Source of the DNA: Taibaiella koreensis
Lineage (GTDB): Bacteria; Bacteroidota; Bacteroidia; Chitinophagales; Chitinophagaceae
Length of the DNA stretch: 64,000 nt
Assembly: GCF_003545715.1 (NCBI RefSeq)
Contig: NZ_QVNU01000001.1
Span: forward strand, 1,167,962 to 1,231,961
Direction of reading: 5' to 3'
Positions 25,327 through 33,414 of this stretch are shown here, piece after piece. Below the pieces are notes generated by a model that was given only the letters and a program-made list of their open reading frames with translations, was not told the DNA's origin and ran no database searches. The translations under genes and the position numbers were made by a program. Numbering within the stretch: position 1 is the first letter of the stretch; the number at the start of each line of letters is the position of its first letter.

Positions 25327-27078
25327 TTATTGCACCACGATCTTTTGGGTTTGTCCCTGCTGCACGCCATCTTTTTTGAGGGCGATAAAATAGATGCCGG
25401 GCATACAGTTAGCCAGGCTGATGCGGTTATCGCCGGCCTTAATCGGCTGAACACCGATTGTACGACCCAGCACATCGCTCAGCACCATCTCGCAATTCAC
25501 ATAGCGGCCACCGGCTGAAAGGTGCAATGTTACCGCAGCCCTGGCCGGATTGGGGTAAAGGGCAAAAGGTAATGGCGCGTCCTTATCGTCGATACCCGTA
25601 GTACACTGTACCGTCAATTGCTGGGTTTGGGTGCTGGTATTGCCGTGCCCGTCGTTGTAACGCCAGGTAACGGTATAGCTGCCTGCAGTAGTGAACAGCA
25701 GGGAGTCGGTAGTGCCGGTGATAGCGCCGGCGCAGTTGTCGGCTGCAACCGGCGGTATAAGGGTATAGGGGCAGTTGCCCTGCAAAGCAGGCAGTGTAGC
25801 GATAGCCGGAATGGGAGCGGTGGTGTCGTCAATGATTACCAATTGGGTATGTACTGCAGTGTCGTAGCCGTTGATAAAGGTCCAGGTCACCGTATAGTCG
25901 CCTTGCTGATCGTAGCTGAGCGGGTCGGTAGTAATACCGGTGATCACATTGCCGCCGGCATGGGCTACAGGAGGCGTGAGCGTAGTATCGCAGGCGGCAT
26001 AAACGTTGGGCAGGGGCAGGGTATCGGGCTGTGGTACGCCATAGGTACGAAGGATGAGCTCGTTGGCGATGCGGCCGTTCACGCTGCCACTATCCAACCT
26101 CTGGAAGGTGGCGCCATCTACTACTTCGTAGATCGAAGGGCTGGCAAAATTGGTCGCGCTGGCCAGCGCAAAGTCGCCGGTGGCCGGGTCTACCGTAAAG
26201 GACTTGCCATAGGCAAAAGAGAAGGTACTGCCGCTCAGCTGGCTGGTATATACAGCGGTGGTCGGTATCACGGGCGCAGCGATGTTATAGATATGTACGC
26301 TTTTGCCCGAGAGGAAGTACAGCTTTTGCTGCGAGAGACGCAGCTGTGCGGCATTGCTTACACCGGTCAGCATTACGGGCGGTTGCAGCAGGTCGCCGTT
26401 GGCAGGTTCCAGCTTTACCAGCGCCGAAGTGCCCGAAACTTTGCCCAGCAACCATATGCAATTGCTTACGGCATCGTATTGCATGCCGGCAATGGCGCCT
26501 ATATTGGGCAGTATCGCAGCCGTAGCGGTACTGGTCAAGGTATCCACTTTGATCAGCCTGTTGTTCATGGCCACATACATAAAGCCATTGGCCTGCACCA
26601 TATAGCTGGCATAGGAGCCGATCAGCGAAGAAGGATCGTTCACCGGACTCAGGCTGTTGCTGGTAAGATCGAGCAACTGCAGCCCGCCGTTGGCGGGGCT
26701 TATATAGCCTTTGGTATCGCTGGCTTTCCCTACGCATTGGATACCGCCGATAGTGGTGAAGGTCTTGATGCTGTCGAAAGAGGGGTAGGCGGCGATCGCC
26801 AGCTTGACCGGCGCAGCGCCTTTGCCGCAGAGCACCGCTTTGTTGCCAAAGACCTCGAAATCCTGCAGCACATCGATGCCTACGGTGCTGTTGGCTGTTT
26901 GGTACAGTGGCCCCGAGGCATTGATCGATGCCGGCGACGTACGGGAAACCTTATAGACGTCGCCGTTGGGGGTTCCGAAATTACCTTCTGCGATCACATA
27001 AAGATCAAAATTCTTGGTTTGCGCCGTGAGCGCTTGTGCACAGCATAAGGCCGCTATGCCCAGTAAACATTTTTTCAT
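25327..27078 (-). CDS. T9SS-exported beta-propeller surface protein under cobalamin riboswitch
   Basis: 583 residues. A signal peptide (ending LTAQ) is followed by about 330 residues of YncE/DUF5074-like propeller (repeated short strands ending in VDT, KLEPANGD, VDPATGDFALA). Then come two HYR-like Ig domains around 350-490 (CDTTLTPPVA, NCPYTLIPPVAADNCAG) and a T9SS type A sorting domain (FALYPNPARAAVTLHL to the end). The T9SS would export it across the outer membrane and anchor it there. The leader contains a clear cobalamin riboswitch, so it is expected to be made when B12 is scarce. BtuG of Bacteroides is a surface propeller that binds B12; this may be an analogue. That role is inference. 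Confidence 0.87.
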   Translation of the reverse strand: MKKCLLGIAALCCAQALTAQTKNFDLYVIAEGNFGTPNGDVYKVSRTSPASINASGPLYQTANSTVGIDVLQDFEVFGNKAVLCGKGAAPVKLAIAAYPSFDSIKTFTTIGGIQCVGKASDTKGYISPANGGLQLLDLTSNSLSPVNDPSSLIGSYASYMVQANGFMYVAMNNRLIKVDTLTSTATAAILPNIGAIAGMQYDAVSNCIWLLGKVSGTSALVKLEPANGDLLQPPVMLTGVSNAAQLRLSQQKLYFLSGKSVHIYNIAAPVIPTTAVYTSQLSGSTFSFAYGKSFTVDPATGDFALASATNFASPSIYEVVDGATFQRLDSGSVNGRIANELILRTYGVPQPDTLPLPNVYAACDTTLTPPVAHAGGNVITGITTDPLSYDQQGDYTVTWTFINGYDTAVHTQLVIIDDTTAPIPAIATLPALQGNCPYTLIPPVAADNCAGAITGTTDSLLFTTAGSYTVTWRYNDGHGNTSTQTQQLTVQCTTGIDDKDAPLPFALYPNPARAAVTLHLSAGGRYVNCEMVLSDVLGRTIGVQPIKAGDNRISLANCMPGIYFIALKKDGVQQGQTQKIVVQ

Positions 27079-27189
27079 CTCCTTTCCAGGATTTAAACGA
27101 TAAACAATAACGGAAAATGAATTGCAGGGAACTTACCCGGGAAGGAAGCAGCTGCATTTACGTTTTTTCTCCGAAAACCAAATACAATA

Positions 27190-27346
27190 TGCTTACCGGC
27201 AGGTCTCCTGGCTCAGCCCATTACATATCGCCTTCCCATCTTCCTGCAGACAGTGGCTTGTTGACATGCGTTTACGGACTTTACAGTTGCGGGAACAGCC
27301 CCCGGTTTGAACGGGGTTCCCTTTTAATTCTTCAGTGGAAGAAACC
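27190..27346 (-). promoter_or_regulatory. Cobalamin (AdoCbl) riboswitch
   Basis: Read on the minus strand, the conserved blocks appear in order: AAAAGGGAA, CGGGGGCTGTTCCCGCAACTGT, GCCACTG, GGGAAGGCGA and the B12 box AGCCAGGAGACCTGCC (27198-27213). It precedes the start of the surface propeller gene (27078) by about 110 bases. Class I-type cobalamin riboswitches repress downstream genes when B12 is bound. Confidence 0.96.
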
Positions 27347-27409
27347 AAAAAGCGCCGCGAAGATAAGAAGAAACGGCGATGGTGATTGCAGAAATAGTAT
27401 CTTGGGGAT

Positions 27410-27616
27410 ATGAAACCGTTATTTTTTGCCACAATCGGCATTGCCCTGGTAAGTGCTTTTGTATTGCCTGATGGCAACAGGGCAGCTGAGATCACCAGTT
27501 GCGGGTTTCATTCGTCGCCGGAGCAGGAAAAGGCATTTTTAAAATCCTTTGATGAGTTGGAAAGGCCGGCGCGACCGCACCCGCCGTCGCCTGATAGCAC
27601 CGGCGCCACTCCTTAG
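27410..27616 (+). CDS. Small putative secreted protein
   Basis: 68 residues divergent from the riboswitch. MKPLFFATIGIALVSAFVLP looks like a signal peptide, and the rest is Pro-rich with one Cys. Its stop overlaps the stop of the convergent barrel gene by four bases. No family recognised. It is short enough to be a chance ORF, but the signal peptide argues for a gene. Confidence 0.45.
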   Translation: MKPLFFATIGIALVSAFVLPDGNRAAEITSCGFHSSPEQEKAFLKSFDELERPARPHPPSPDSTGATP

Positions 27617-28779
27617 TGCCCGATATAATATTTCAGCCCCAGGTTAAAGGCAGAATTGGTAATGGACTTTCCATTTGCCTCGATAAAAGGGGTAAGGCCT
27701 TGCCGGTATTGCATGTTGAGCGAGAGTTTGCGCCATACGCGATAATCCAGCTGCGCTTTGATACCGGCATCCCAGTCGCTCACATTTTTATCGGGGGAAA
27801 CATTACTGTAGCTTTCCGCGCTTTGGTTCTTGTCCTGCTGCAAAGCTAGTGTGCGGTTCAGGCTCTTGTACAGATCGCCGCCCACAGAAACCGAAATATT
27901 ACGGGTTGCTTTCACGCCAATAGCCGGCGCCACGCCGATAGCCAGGATATTGTTGACATAACGGGCCTCGACGCCCATGCCGTTAATGGCACTAAGCCCT
28001 CCGTCGCCGTTACCTACACCGGCGCCTGTCTTGTCGCCGCCGGGGACCCGCTCCGAATAGTTTACCTGGGTAGAGGCCAGGGCTACTGTCGCTTCCGCAA
28101 AGAATCGCTCGCCAAGCTGCCGGCGGGCGACAAGGCCCACGTTATAGCCGAAATTGCCGAGATTAGGTTTGCCTACATTAGCGGCGATACCCAGCTTCAG
28201 CCTTTCTTCCCTCGTAGTCGGGGAGGGTGCTGCGTATGCGGGAAAAGAATGATCATTGCTTCTTACTGTTCTTTGCTGGCTGCCGGCAAGCATTGCAGAC
28301 GGCGCAGGAGAGGAAGGCATTACTTCTTTCACTGCTTCCTGCGTTGTTGCCGGCTGCTCGTTTTCGTATGCCGGGGCAACAACCGGCTGAGGTGATGAAG
28401 GTATCACCGTCTTCGCAGGGCCCACAGGCCGGGACGCGGCGATCATGCTTTTTCCCGGCGATGCGATGGCTCGTGAAGGCCCTGTTTTTTGAAGTATTGA
28501 ATTATTTTGCGTTGCCGGCGGTACGGTTGTTTTGTGCGCTACGGTAGCGGGAACATCAGGTTGCGTATGGGGTTGCAGGAAATAAACCAGGAAGGCCGTC
28601 GCCAGTACCAGGGCCACCGCGGCTGCAGCTTTCCAGGCAGGGAACAGGAACAGGCTCCGGGAAGCATTGGCCCCGGGATGCAATTCCTGCTTCAATTGTT
28701 CCCATGCGGCGTCGCGGGGAACATATTCCTGTTCGTCCAGTACTTCCCGCATCCGGTGTTCCAGTTCGCTGGGATTCAT
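27613..28779 (-). CDS. Anti-sigma-like membrane protein with C-terminal beta-barrel domain
   Basis: 388 residues: a cytoplasmic N-terminus of about 45 residues (RMREVLDEQEYVPRDAAWEQLKQEL), one transmembrane helix (about 50-70), a long Pro/Ala/Thr-rich linker, and a C-terminal 180-residue domain resembling the outer-membrane beta-barrel family common in Bacteroidota. It overlaps the ECF sigma gene by four bases. This pairing suggests it sequesters the sigma factor at the membrane and links it to the envelope; how a barrel-like domain and an inner-membrane helix coexist is unresolved for this family. Confidence 0.8.
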   Translation of the reverse strand: MNPSELEHRMREVLDEQEYVPRDAAWEQLKQELHPGANASRSLFLFPAWKAAAAVALVLATAFLVYFLQPHTQPDVPATVAHKTTVPPATQNNSILQKTGPSRAIASPGKSMIAASRPVGPAKTVIPSSPQPVVAPAYENEQPATTQEAVKEVMPSSPAPSAMLAGSQQRTVRSNDHSFPAYAAPSPTTREERLKLGIAANVGKPNLGNFGYNVGLVARRQLGERFFAEATVALASTQVNYSERVPGGDKTGAGVGNGDGGLSAINGMGVEARYVNNILAIGVAPAIGVKATRNISVSVGGDLYKSLNRTLALQQDKNQSAESYSNVSPDKNVSDWDAGIKAQLDYRVWRKLSLNMQYRQGLTPFIEANGKSITNSAFNLGLKYYIGH

Positions 28780-29360
28780 ACGCTCGTTTGATTAGAGGTT
28801 ATGTTGCTGCATCGTTCCCTGAGGGTTTTCCGGGCCTGGTGCAGCAACCAATAAGAATGATTTTCTGTAATACGCAGCATTTCTGCGATCTCTTTATGGT
28901 TATAACCTTCGAAAACATGAAGGTTGAACACTACTTTTTGTTTTTCGGGTAATATATTGAGCAGGTGGAGTACGTCGCGGGCCGAGAATTTCTGCAGCAC
29001 TTCATTATCAATGAACCCCTCATGCGTCGGCAGTTCATAATTGCTATAAATGGTATTGTTGTCCACTTCAAACTTCAGGGCGTTACTGCTGCGCAGCTGA
29101 TCGATACAGATACGCGTCATGATCTTTTTGATCCAACCTTCAAAGGAACCCTCGTTCCGGAAGTGTTTCAGGTGCGCAAAGATCTTAATGAACCCGTCGT
29201 GGACCCATTGTTCCGCATCCTCGCGGTTGCCGGCGTAGCGGATCGCCACTTTCATCAGCGTATTGTACCAGGCATAATAGAACTCCTTTTGCATCGCAGG
29301 CTTGCCCATGATACATCCTTCAATTACAATATGTAATCTCTGTTCGTCTAACGCCATCAA
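28776..29360 (-). CDS. ECF-type RNA polymerase sigma factor
   Basis: 194 residues. The region 2-like part (NREDAEQWVHDGFIKIFAHL, then GWIKKIMTRICIDQLR) and region 4 helix-turn-helix (LPEKQKVVFNLHVFEGYNHKEIAEML) show a sigma-70 family extracytoplasmic-function factor. It is coupled by an ATGA overlap to the membrane protein downstream, its probable anti-sigma factor. Target genes unknown. Confidence 0.92.
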   Translation of the reverse strand: MMALDEQRLHIVIEGCIMGKPAMQKEFYYAWYNTLMKVAIRYAGNREDAEQWVHDGFIKIFAHLKHFRNEGSFEGWIKKIMTRICIDQLRSSNALKFEVDNNTIYSNYELPTHEGFIDNEVLQKFSARDVLHLLNILPEKQKVVFNLHVFEGYNHKEIAEMLRITENHSYWLLHQARKTLRERCSNITSNQTSV

Positions 29361-29382
29361 AAAATGTGAGTCCCTGGCTTTG

Positions 29383-29682
29383 TTATTTTATATCTGTTAT
29401 GGTTACCCAGCCTTCATTTTCATGGTCCATCGTGCATATTGCGCCGGGTGTTTCACTGCAATCGCGTGTCATTTTAAAAGAAACCTTTACCGTGGCGCTG
29501 TCCGGGTAGCCGTTTGTCCTGGTGATATTGCATACATGGTAATCTTTTCCGTCAAAACGAAGATAGGTTCCGGTGCAATCCCTGATCAGGGTCATTTCCC
29601 TGTTGTTTGCTTTACTGCAGGAAACCAGTAATATCAGTCCTATTATCCATGCCCCTTTCTTATTATAAGATACCCGCTTCAT
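29383..29682 (-). CDS. Small putative lipoprotein
   Basis: 99 residues with a lipoprotein signal (IIGLILLVSC, Cys around 22) and a short beta-rich domain with three further Cys. It stands 23 bases upstream of the ECF sigma gene in the same orientation, so it may be co-transcribed with the sigma/anti-sigma pair and be part of its signalling. No family recognised. Confidence 0.7.
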   Translation of the reverse strand: MKRVSYNKKGAWIIGLILLVSCSKANNREMTLIRDCTGTYLRFDGKDYHVCNITRTNGYPDSATVKVSFKMTRDCSETPGAICTMDHENEGWVTITDIK

Positions 29683-29929
29683 TTATCTGCTGCTTTTCAA
29701 TGTCTTGTAGTTGTGTCTGTCCGTTTCCCATCTTCAAAATAGCAACACAGGATCATCTGCGTCTAAATAACCACGATAGTGAAAATACAAATATGCTTTA
29801 TCCCCACCTATTAGGACGGCAGAGATAAAGCAAATCTTAGAAAGATGAAAAAAAATTTTAGTGTCTGTCCGTATATAGGAAACCAGTTCCCAAATAGGCG
29901 CAATGAAAAAATGATCCTTTTGGTTAATT

Positions 29930-30176
29930 ATTAAAATGTTGATATATGGTTATCTGTCCGGCAATGCTGCATTAAAGTTGATATCTGTTTTTAAGCCTGG
30001 GTGCGCTGGCCACAAAAAAACAGCGGAGCATTGTTTTTTGCCGCCTTTTTTCTTTCTTTTTTGGCGGAGCAAAAAAGAAAAAGATAACAACACCAAATAA
30101 AAATGCTGTTAAAGCAAAGCGTGTCAGCTAGTATTTATAGACGTGCAAAACTTTGTTTCCTTTATCCGGATAGTCA
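29930..30176 (+). repeat. Interspersed intergenic repeat, copy B
   Basis: Second copy of the element at 12933-13228, same orientation and without its internal insertion. It contains the CCGCC/GGCGG hairpin with a pyrimidine-rich loop, and ends in TTTCCTTTATCCGGATAGTC. It fills most of the 550-base gap between the lipoprotein gene (29682) and the Usp gene (30235); I see no gene in that gap. Confidence 0.85.
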
Positions 30177-30234
30177 ATAAATTTTTTCCGGTTTATTGTA
30201 AAAGACTGCTTACAACAACTCCGAAGTTGGGTGC

Positions 30235-31056
30235 TTAGTCGTGTAGCGCCAGGATCGGAAGGTGGTTGATGCGGGTAAGCCTGCGGCTATGCCGCTGGTT
30301 AAAAATGCTGTACCAGATACCGTGGCGGTGCGGGATCACGATCAATAGCTGTATATCGTGAGCGCGGATATATCGAATAATAGTAGCGACAACATCGGTA
30401 TTCTCAATAGAAGCGTAGACAGGGCTATAATCCCGTAGCCGCTGTTCCAGAATATTGCGGTGTTCCTGTCTTTTCTGATCGTTCCTTTTATCCGGTACGC
30501 TCACATGGATAATGTGCAGCTGCGCGGGACCGGCATCCAGCACACGTTTAATAAAATCCAGCTGTTGCTGCTGCAGGGGATTGGCGTAATCGCTGGCAAA
30601 GCCGATATGGGTAATGCCCTGGTAGGTTACGGAGCGCGGTATGATGAGCACCGGTATCGGAAGCTGGTTGATGATGTCGACAAATACGTCGTTCCATCCC
30701 CAGAATTCGCCCTGGCTCTGCGGAGCGCCCACTATGAGGAAATCGATATGGTACTCGCCCAGCAACTCGTTAAGGCAATCGACCGGGTTGCCGAAGGTGA
30801 GCTTGGCGGCAATCTGCAGACCGGGGTATTGCTCCCTGGCCCAGTCGGCCTCTGCCTTCAGCTTCTCTTCGGTATGCTCCATACTAAGGTGAATGCTGGA
30901 AAAAGCAAGGGCGTCGGCGGCATAATTGAGCGGGGGATCGTAAGTATGGGTCAGCACCAGAGAATAATCCCGGTCTTTTGCCATGGCGCAGGCGTATTGT
31001 AAGGCATTGCGGGACGTTTCGGTAAAAGCGGTAAATACCAGTATTTCAGGTTTCAT
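30235..31056 (-). CDS. Tandem universal stress protein
   Basis: A 273-residue cytoplasmic protein with two Usp domains (about 1-145 and 150-273), visible as ILVFTAFTETSRNALQYA at the first start, DFLIVGAPQSQG at the end of domain 1 and IQLLIVIPHRHG in domain 2. Canonical ATP-binding GXXG residues are only partly kept. Role in stress survival; mechanism unknown. A MarR regulator lies 82 bases upstream in the same direction and may control it. Confidence 0.88.
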   Translation of the reverse strand: MKPEILVFTAFTETSRNALQYACAMAKDRDYSLVLTHTYDPPLNYAADALAFSSIHLSMEHTEEKLKAEADWAREQYPGLQIAAKLTFGNPVDCLNELLGEYHIDFLIVGAPQSQGEFWGWNDVFVDIINQLPIPVLIIPRSVTYQGITHIGFASDYANPLQQQQLDFIKRVLDAGPAQLHIIHVSVPDKRNDQKRQEHRNILEQRLRDYSPVYASIENTDVVATIIRYIRAHDIQLLIVIPHRHGIWYSIFNQRHSRRLTRINHLPILALHD

Positions 31057-31138
31057 ACAACCAATATTTGAAAGTGATCGAAAACGAATAGGATAAATTG
31101 TAAACAGTATAGAACTATACTAATTATATAAAAAAATA

Positions 31139-31567
31139 TCAGGTTACATCCAGGTTTTTCCGTATGCGGGTCATTACCCTTATCAGGTCCTCCAGCTGCT
31201 CTATAGCCACATTTTGTTTGGCTGTATGGTTCAGCGAGCGGATCCAGGGCTGCACTTTTTTCTTCATGGCCTTTCCACCGGGTGTCAGGTAAATGATCTT
31301 GTTGCGCCGGTCTATACCTTCCTGGCGGTATACCAGGTCGCGTTTGACCAGGTTGTCCAGCACGTAGGTCACGCTGGCCTTGTCCTTGGCCGTAACATTG
31401 GCAATCTCCTGCTGGTTGATGCCATCCTTGCCCCAGAGGCAATACAATATCTGCATCATTTCAAACGTGAGATCGATATTGTTCTCGCGCAACTTAGCCT
31501 GCAGGAATTGTTTGAACGCCAAGTTAACCAGGGTAATTTCCTTAGTGAATTTCGAGATCAGGTCCAT
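31139..31567 (-). CDS. MarR-family transcriptional regulator
   Basis: 142 residues from the ATG at 31567; upstream in-frame residues MLRYLL are probably not translated because the -7 box lies at 31583-31590. The winged helix-turn-helix is clear: INQQEIANVTAKDKASVTYVLDNLVKRDLV with the wing RRNKIIYLTPGGK. MarR dimers usually repress efflux or stress genes and are released by phenolic or oxidising signals. The Usp gene downstream is a likely target. Confidence 0.9.
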   Translation of the reverse strand: MDLISKFTKEITLVNLAFKQFLQAKLRENNIDLTFEMMQILYCLWGKDGINQQEIANVTAKDKASVTYVLDNLVKRDLVYRQEGIDRRNKIIYLTPGGKAMKKKVQPWIRSLNHTAKQNVAIEQLEDLIRVMTRIRKNLDVT

Positions 31568-31582
31568 AAGTAAATACCTTAA

Positions 31583-31590
31583 CAAAGTTA
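31583..31590 (-). promoter_or_regulatory. -7 box TAACTTTG of marR-type gene
   Basis: Minus-strand match to TAnnTTTG, 16 bases upstream of the chosen start at 31567. Confidence 0.45.
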
Positions 31591-31626
31591 AGCCTTAAAT
31601 CGTTTACATCTTTACTGTTTTCTTTT

Positions 31627-31660
31627 AAAATAAAGAGCCGTCCCATTACGGAACGGCTCC
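31627..31660 (-). terminator. Terminator of the secreted-protein gene upstream
   Basis: Minus strand: AGCCGTTCC/GGGACGGCT stem with one mismatch, followed by TTTATTTT. It ends transcription from the gene at 31731-32225 before the MarR gene. Confidence 0.8.
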
Positions 31661-31730
31661 TTTCGCTACACCTCTACTCCTCGCTATTGGTCCTTATTCG
31701 TCTTTGTTTTTTGTTACTGTGTTCCTATGC

Positions 31731-32225
31731 TTACCGGCGTCCGTAATGGCGACCCCTGTCTCCCCGGGGACCTGCATCCACACCGCCACGGTTCTTCTCC
31801 CATTGGCTGTGCATCGGATGTCCTTTGCTCGCATAATACCGGCTGTCGCGGCTATCGCGGATCACCGGCTGGTTATGTACTCCCTTGTATCGTGCGTATC
31901 GGCTGATGTCATCACGGTTGTAACGGTAGGGATCGGGCCGGTTCACCACCACTTTATAAGTATTGTAAAGATTCACATTCCGGTACCTTCCGGGAAGGCT
32001 TTGGGCATATGCCCAGCTGCTGCCGTTGGGGTAGATGAACTGCGATCTGCCCACATCATAATAGCAGTTGATGTCGGGGAGATAATAGTAATCGGCATGG
32101 TTGTAACCGGTAGGTCCCCAGCCCGGTTGGCTGCCGATATTGATGCTCACGTTGATCTGTGCTGTTGCCTCTTTGCTCATCGCTGTTGCTCCCAGTAGCA
32201 GGAGCGCTATCATTACCTTTTTCAT
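31731..32225 (-). CDS. Secreted Tyr/Arg-rich hypothetical protein
   Basis: 164 residues. A signal peptide ending TATAQ/ATAQI is followed by a short conserved-looking part (VSINIGSQPGWGPTGYNHADYYYLPDINCYYD) and a basic, Tyr/Arg/Gly-rich C-terminus. Such proteins are frequent in Bacteroidota but have no known function; periplasmic or surface location is likely. Monocistronic with its own terminator. Confidence 0.8.
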   Translation of the reverse strand: MKKVMIALLLLGATAMSKEATAQINVSINIGSQPGWGPTGYNHADYYYLPDINCYYDVGRSQFIYPNGSSWAYAQSLPGRYRNVNLYNTYKVVVNRPDPYRYNRDDISRYARYKGVHNQPVIRDSRDSRYYASKGHPMHSQWEKNRGGVDAGPRGDRGRHYGRR

Positions 32226-32376
32226 AATGTTCCTGATTTACTACTTTGATCGGCAGTTATGGCTTTCGTTTAACCAGGCCAATTAATAATTTGCTAATAA
32301 AGGGCGGCGTTCAAACCGGCAAGAATTTCCCAATGCAGCAAAGCGACGGGTCTTGAAAATAAAGAACGCGGTGGCC

Positions 32377-33144
32377 CTACAGTTGCTGCCGGACAAAATA
32401 GTGCATGGCCTGCTTCATAAAGGCGGCGAAGGCCGGTTGTGGCCTGCCGTCAGTTTGCAGAAAACGGTCATCGTTCAGGTACAGATCGGCAAGCCCTTTA
32501 TAGGCTTCAGCTTGGGTATCGGGATCGCCATCCGTGCCCCAGAACCGACGTATATTACGGTAATGTAAGGCGATCGCTTCTTGTACAGTCCCGCTTTCGG
32601 GATCCGTGTCCTGCAGGCTGCGCAAGCGCGCTGCAATGGCCAGTTGCTCCGCTTTAAGCGATGCCAGCGCTTCGGGTGCCCTTTGCAGCAGGGCTTGCTC
32701 CGAGCGCTCTACGGCATGCTGGCCATATTGGGTTATCGCCTGCCGGCGGTATGCCTGTGCTTCTTCGCGGCCGAGGCCCTCATACAATTCTTCGTGTTTC
32801 ATTTGTCGCTTTTCTTTAAGGTTCGTAATGGTTTTTTCAACGGTTATCAGCAGAGTGTCCAGCTGCCGCTGCTTTTGCTGCAAAGCTGCTTTGTGTCCTT
32901 CCAGGGCCAGAATCAAATCAAAATCAGGGTTGTCCAGCACAGCGGCGATCTCCTGCAGCGAAAGGCCGAGCTCTTTGTAAAAAAGGATTTGCTGCAGGCG
33001 AAGCAGCTCGGGCTCGCCGTAGCTCCGGTAGCCTGCCCCGGAGCGTGCGGCGGGTTTCAGCAAATCGATCTGATCGTAGAGGTGCAAGGTGCGCACACTT
33101 ACGCCGGCCAGCGCGGCTAATCGGGCTACAGAATAGGTTTTCAT
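32377..33144 (-). CDS. MerR-family regulator with TipAS-like domain
   Basis: 255 residues: N-terminal MerR helix-turn-helix (YSVARLAALAGVSVRTLHLYDQIDLLKPA, then GYRSYGEPELLRLQQI), a coiled-coil dimerisation helix (about 75-115) and a C-terminal all-helical domain like the antibiotic-binding TipAS fold. TipA proteins bind thiopeptide-like ligands and activate their own promoter. A dyad at 33181-33197, just upstream of its -7 box, is a likely autoregulatory operator. No target gene is adjacent apart from itself. Confidence 0.9.
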   Translation of the reverse strand: MKTYSVARLAALAGVSVRTLHLYDQIDLLKPAARSGAGYRSYGEPELLRLQQILFYKELGLSLQEIAAVLDNPDFDLILALEGHKAALQQKQRQLDTLLITVEKTITNLKEKRQMKHEELYEGLGREEAQAYRRQAITQYGQHAVERSEQALLQRAPEALASLKAEQLAIAARLRSLQDTDPESGTVQEAIALHYRNIRRFWGTDGDPDTQAEAYKGLADLYLNDDRFLQTDGRPQPAFAAFMKQAMHYFVRQQL

Positions 33145-33166
33145 TCCTGTTTGTATTGTCTTTCTG

Positions 33167-33174
33167 CAAACATA
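33167..33174 (-). promoter_or_regulatory. -7 box TATGTTTG of merR-type gene
   Basis: Minus-strand match to TAnnTTTG, 23 bases upstream of the start at 33144. Confidence 0.5.
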
Positions 33175-33180
33175 GCCTAT

Positions 33181-33197
33181 GACCTTAGGTAAGGGTC
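33181..33197. promoter_or_regulatory. Probable MerR-type operator dyad
   Basis: The imperfect palindrome GACCTTAGGTAAGGGTC lies just upstream of the -7 box, inside the spacer of the MerR gene's promoter, the classical position for a MerR-family binding site. Confidence 0.55.
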
Positions 33198-33337
33198 AGG
33201 GCATTTTTTATATTTATTTTATTTTTCAGTGTAAATAGTTGTAGATATGAAAGGCGAGAGATTTATTGTCAGGATATACCAAGGCTGATACTGAAAAAAG
33301 GACGCCCCCGTCACGTAAACGGAATAGAAAATGTCAA

Positions 33338-33371
33338 TTTGGCAATTTGCCGGTCTTTGGAATAACCTTTG
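33338..33371 (+). promoter_or_regulatory. htpG promoter candidate
   Basis: TTTG at 33338-33341 and TAACCTTTG at 33363-33371 with a 21-base spacing: a near match to the Bacteroidota -33/-7 pair (one extra base in the -7 box), 43 bases before the start codon. No CIRCE element is seen. Confidence 0.45.
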
Positions 33372-33414
33372 TACTTAATCTCCGGTAAGTAAATCTTTTA
33401 AAATTATAAGCCTT

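Noticed and set aside
25618..27048. Large plus-strand ORF opposite the riboswitch-controlled gene
   Set aside because: It is the antisense of a gene with signal peptide, Ig-like domains and T9SS tail; its translation has no motifs, and the riboswitch points to the minus strand.
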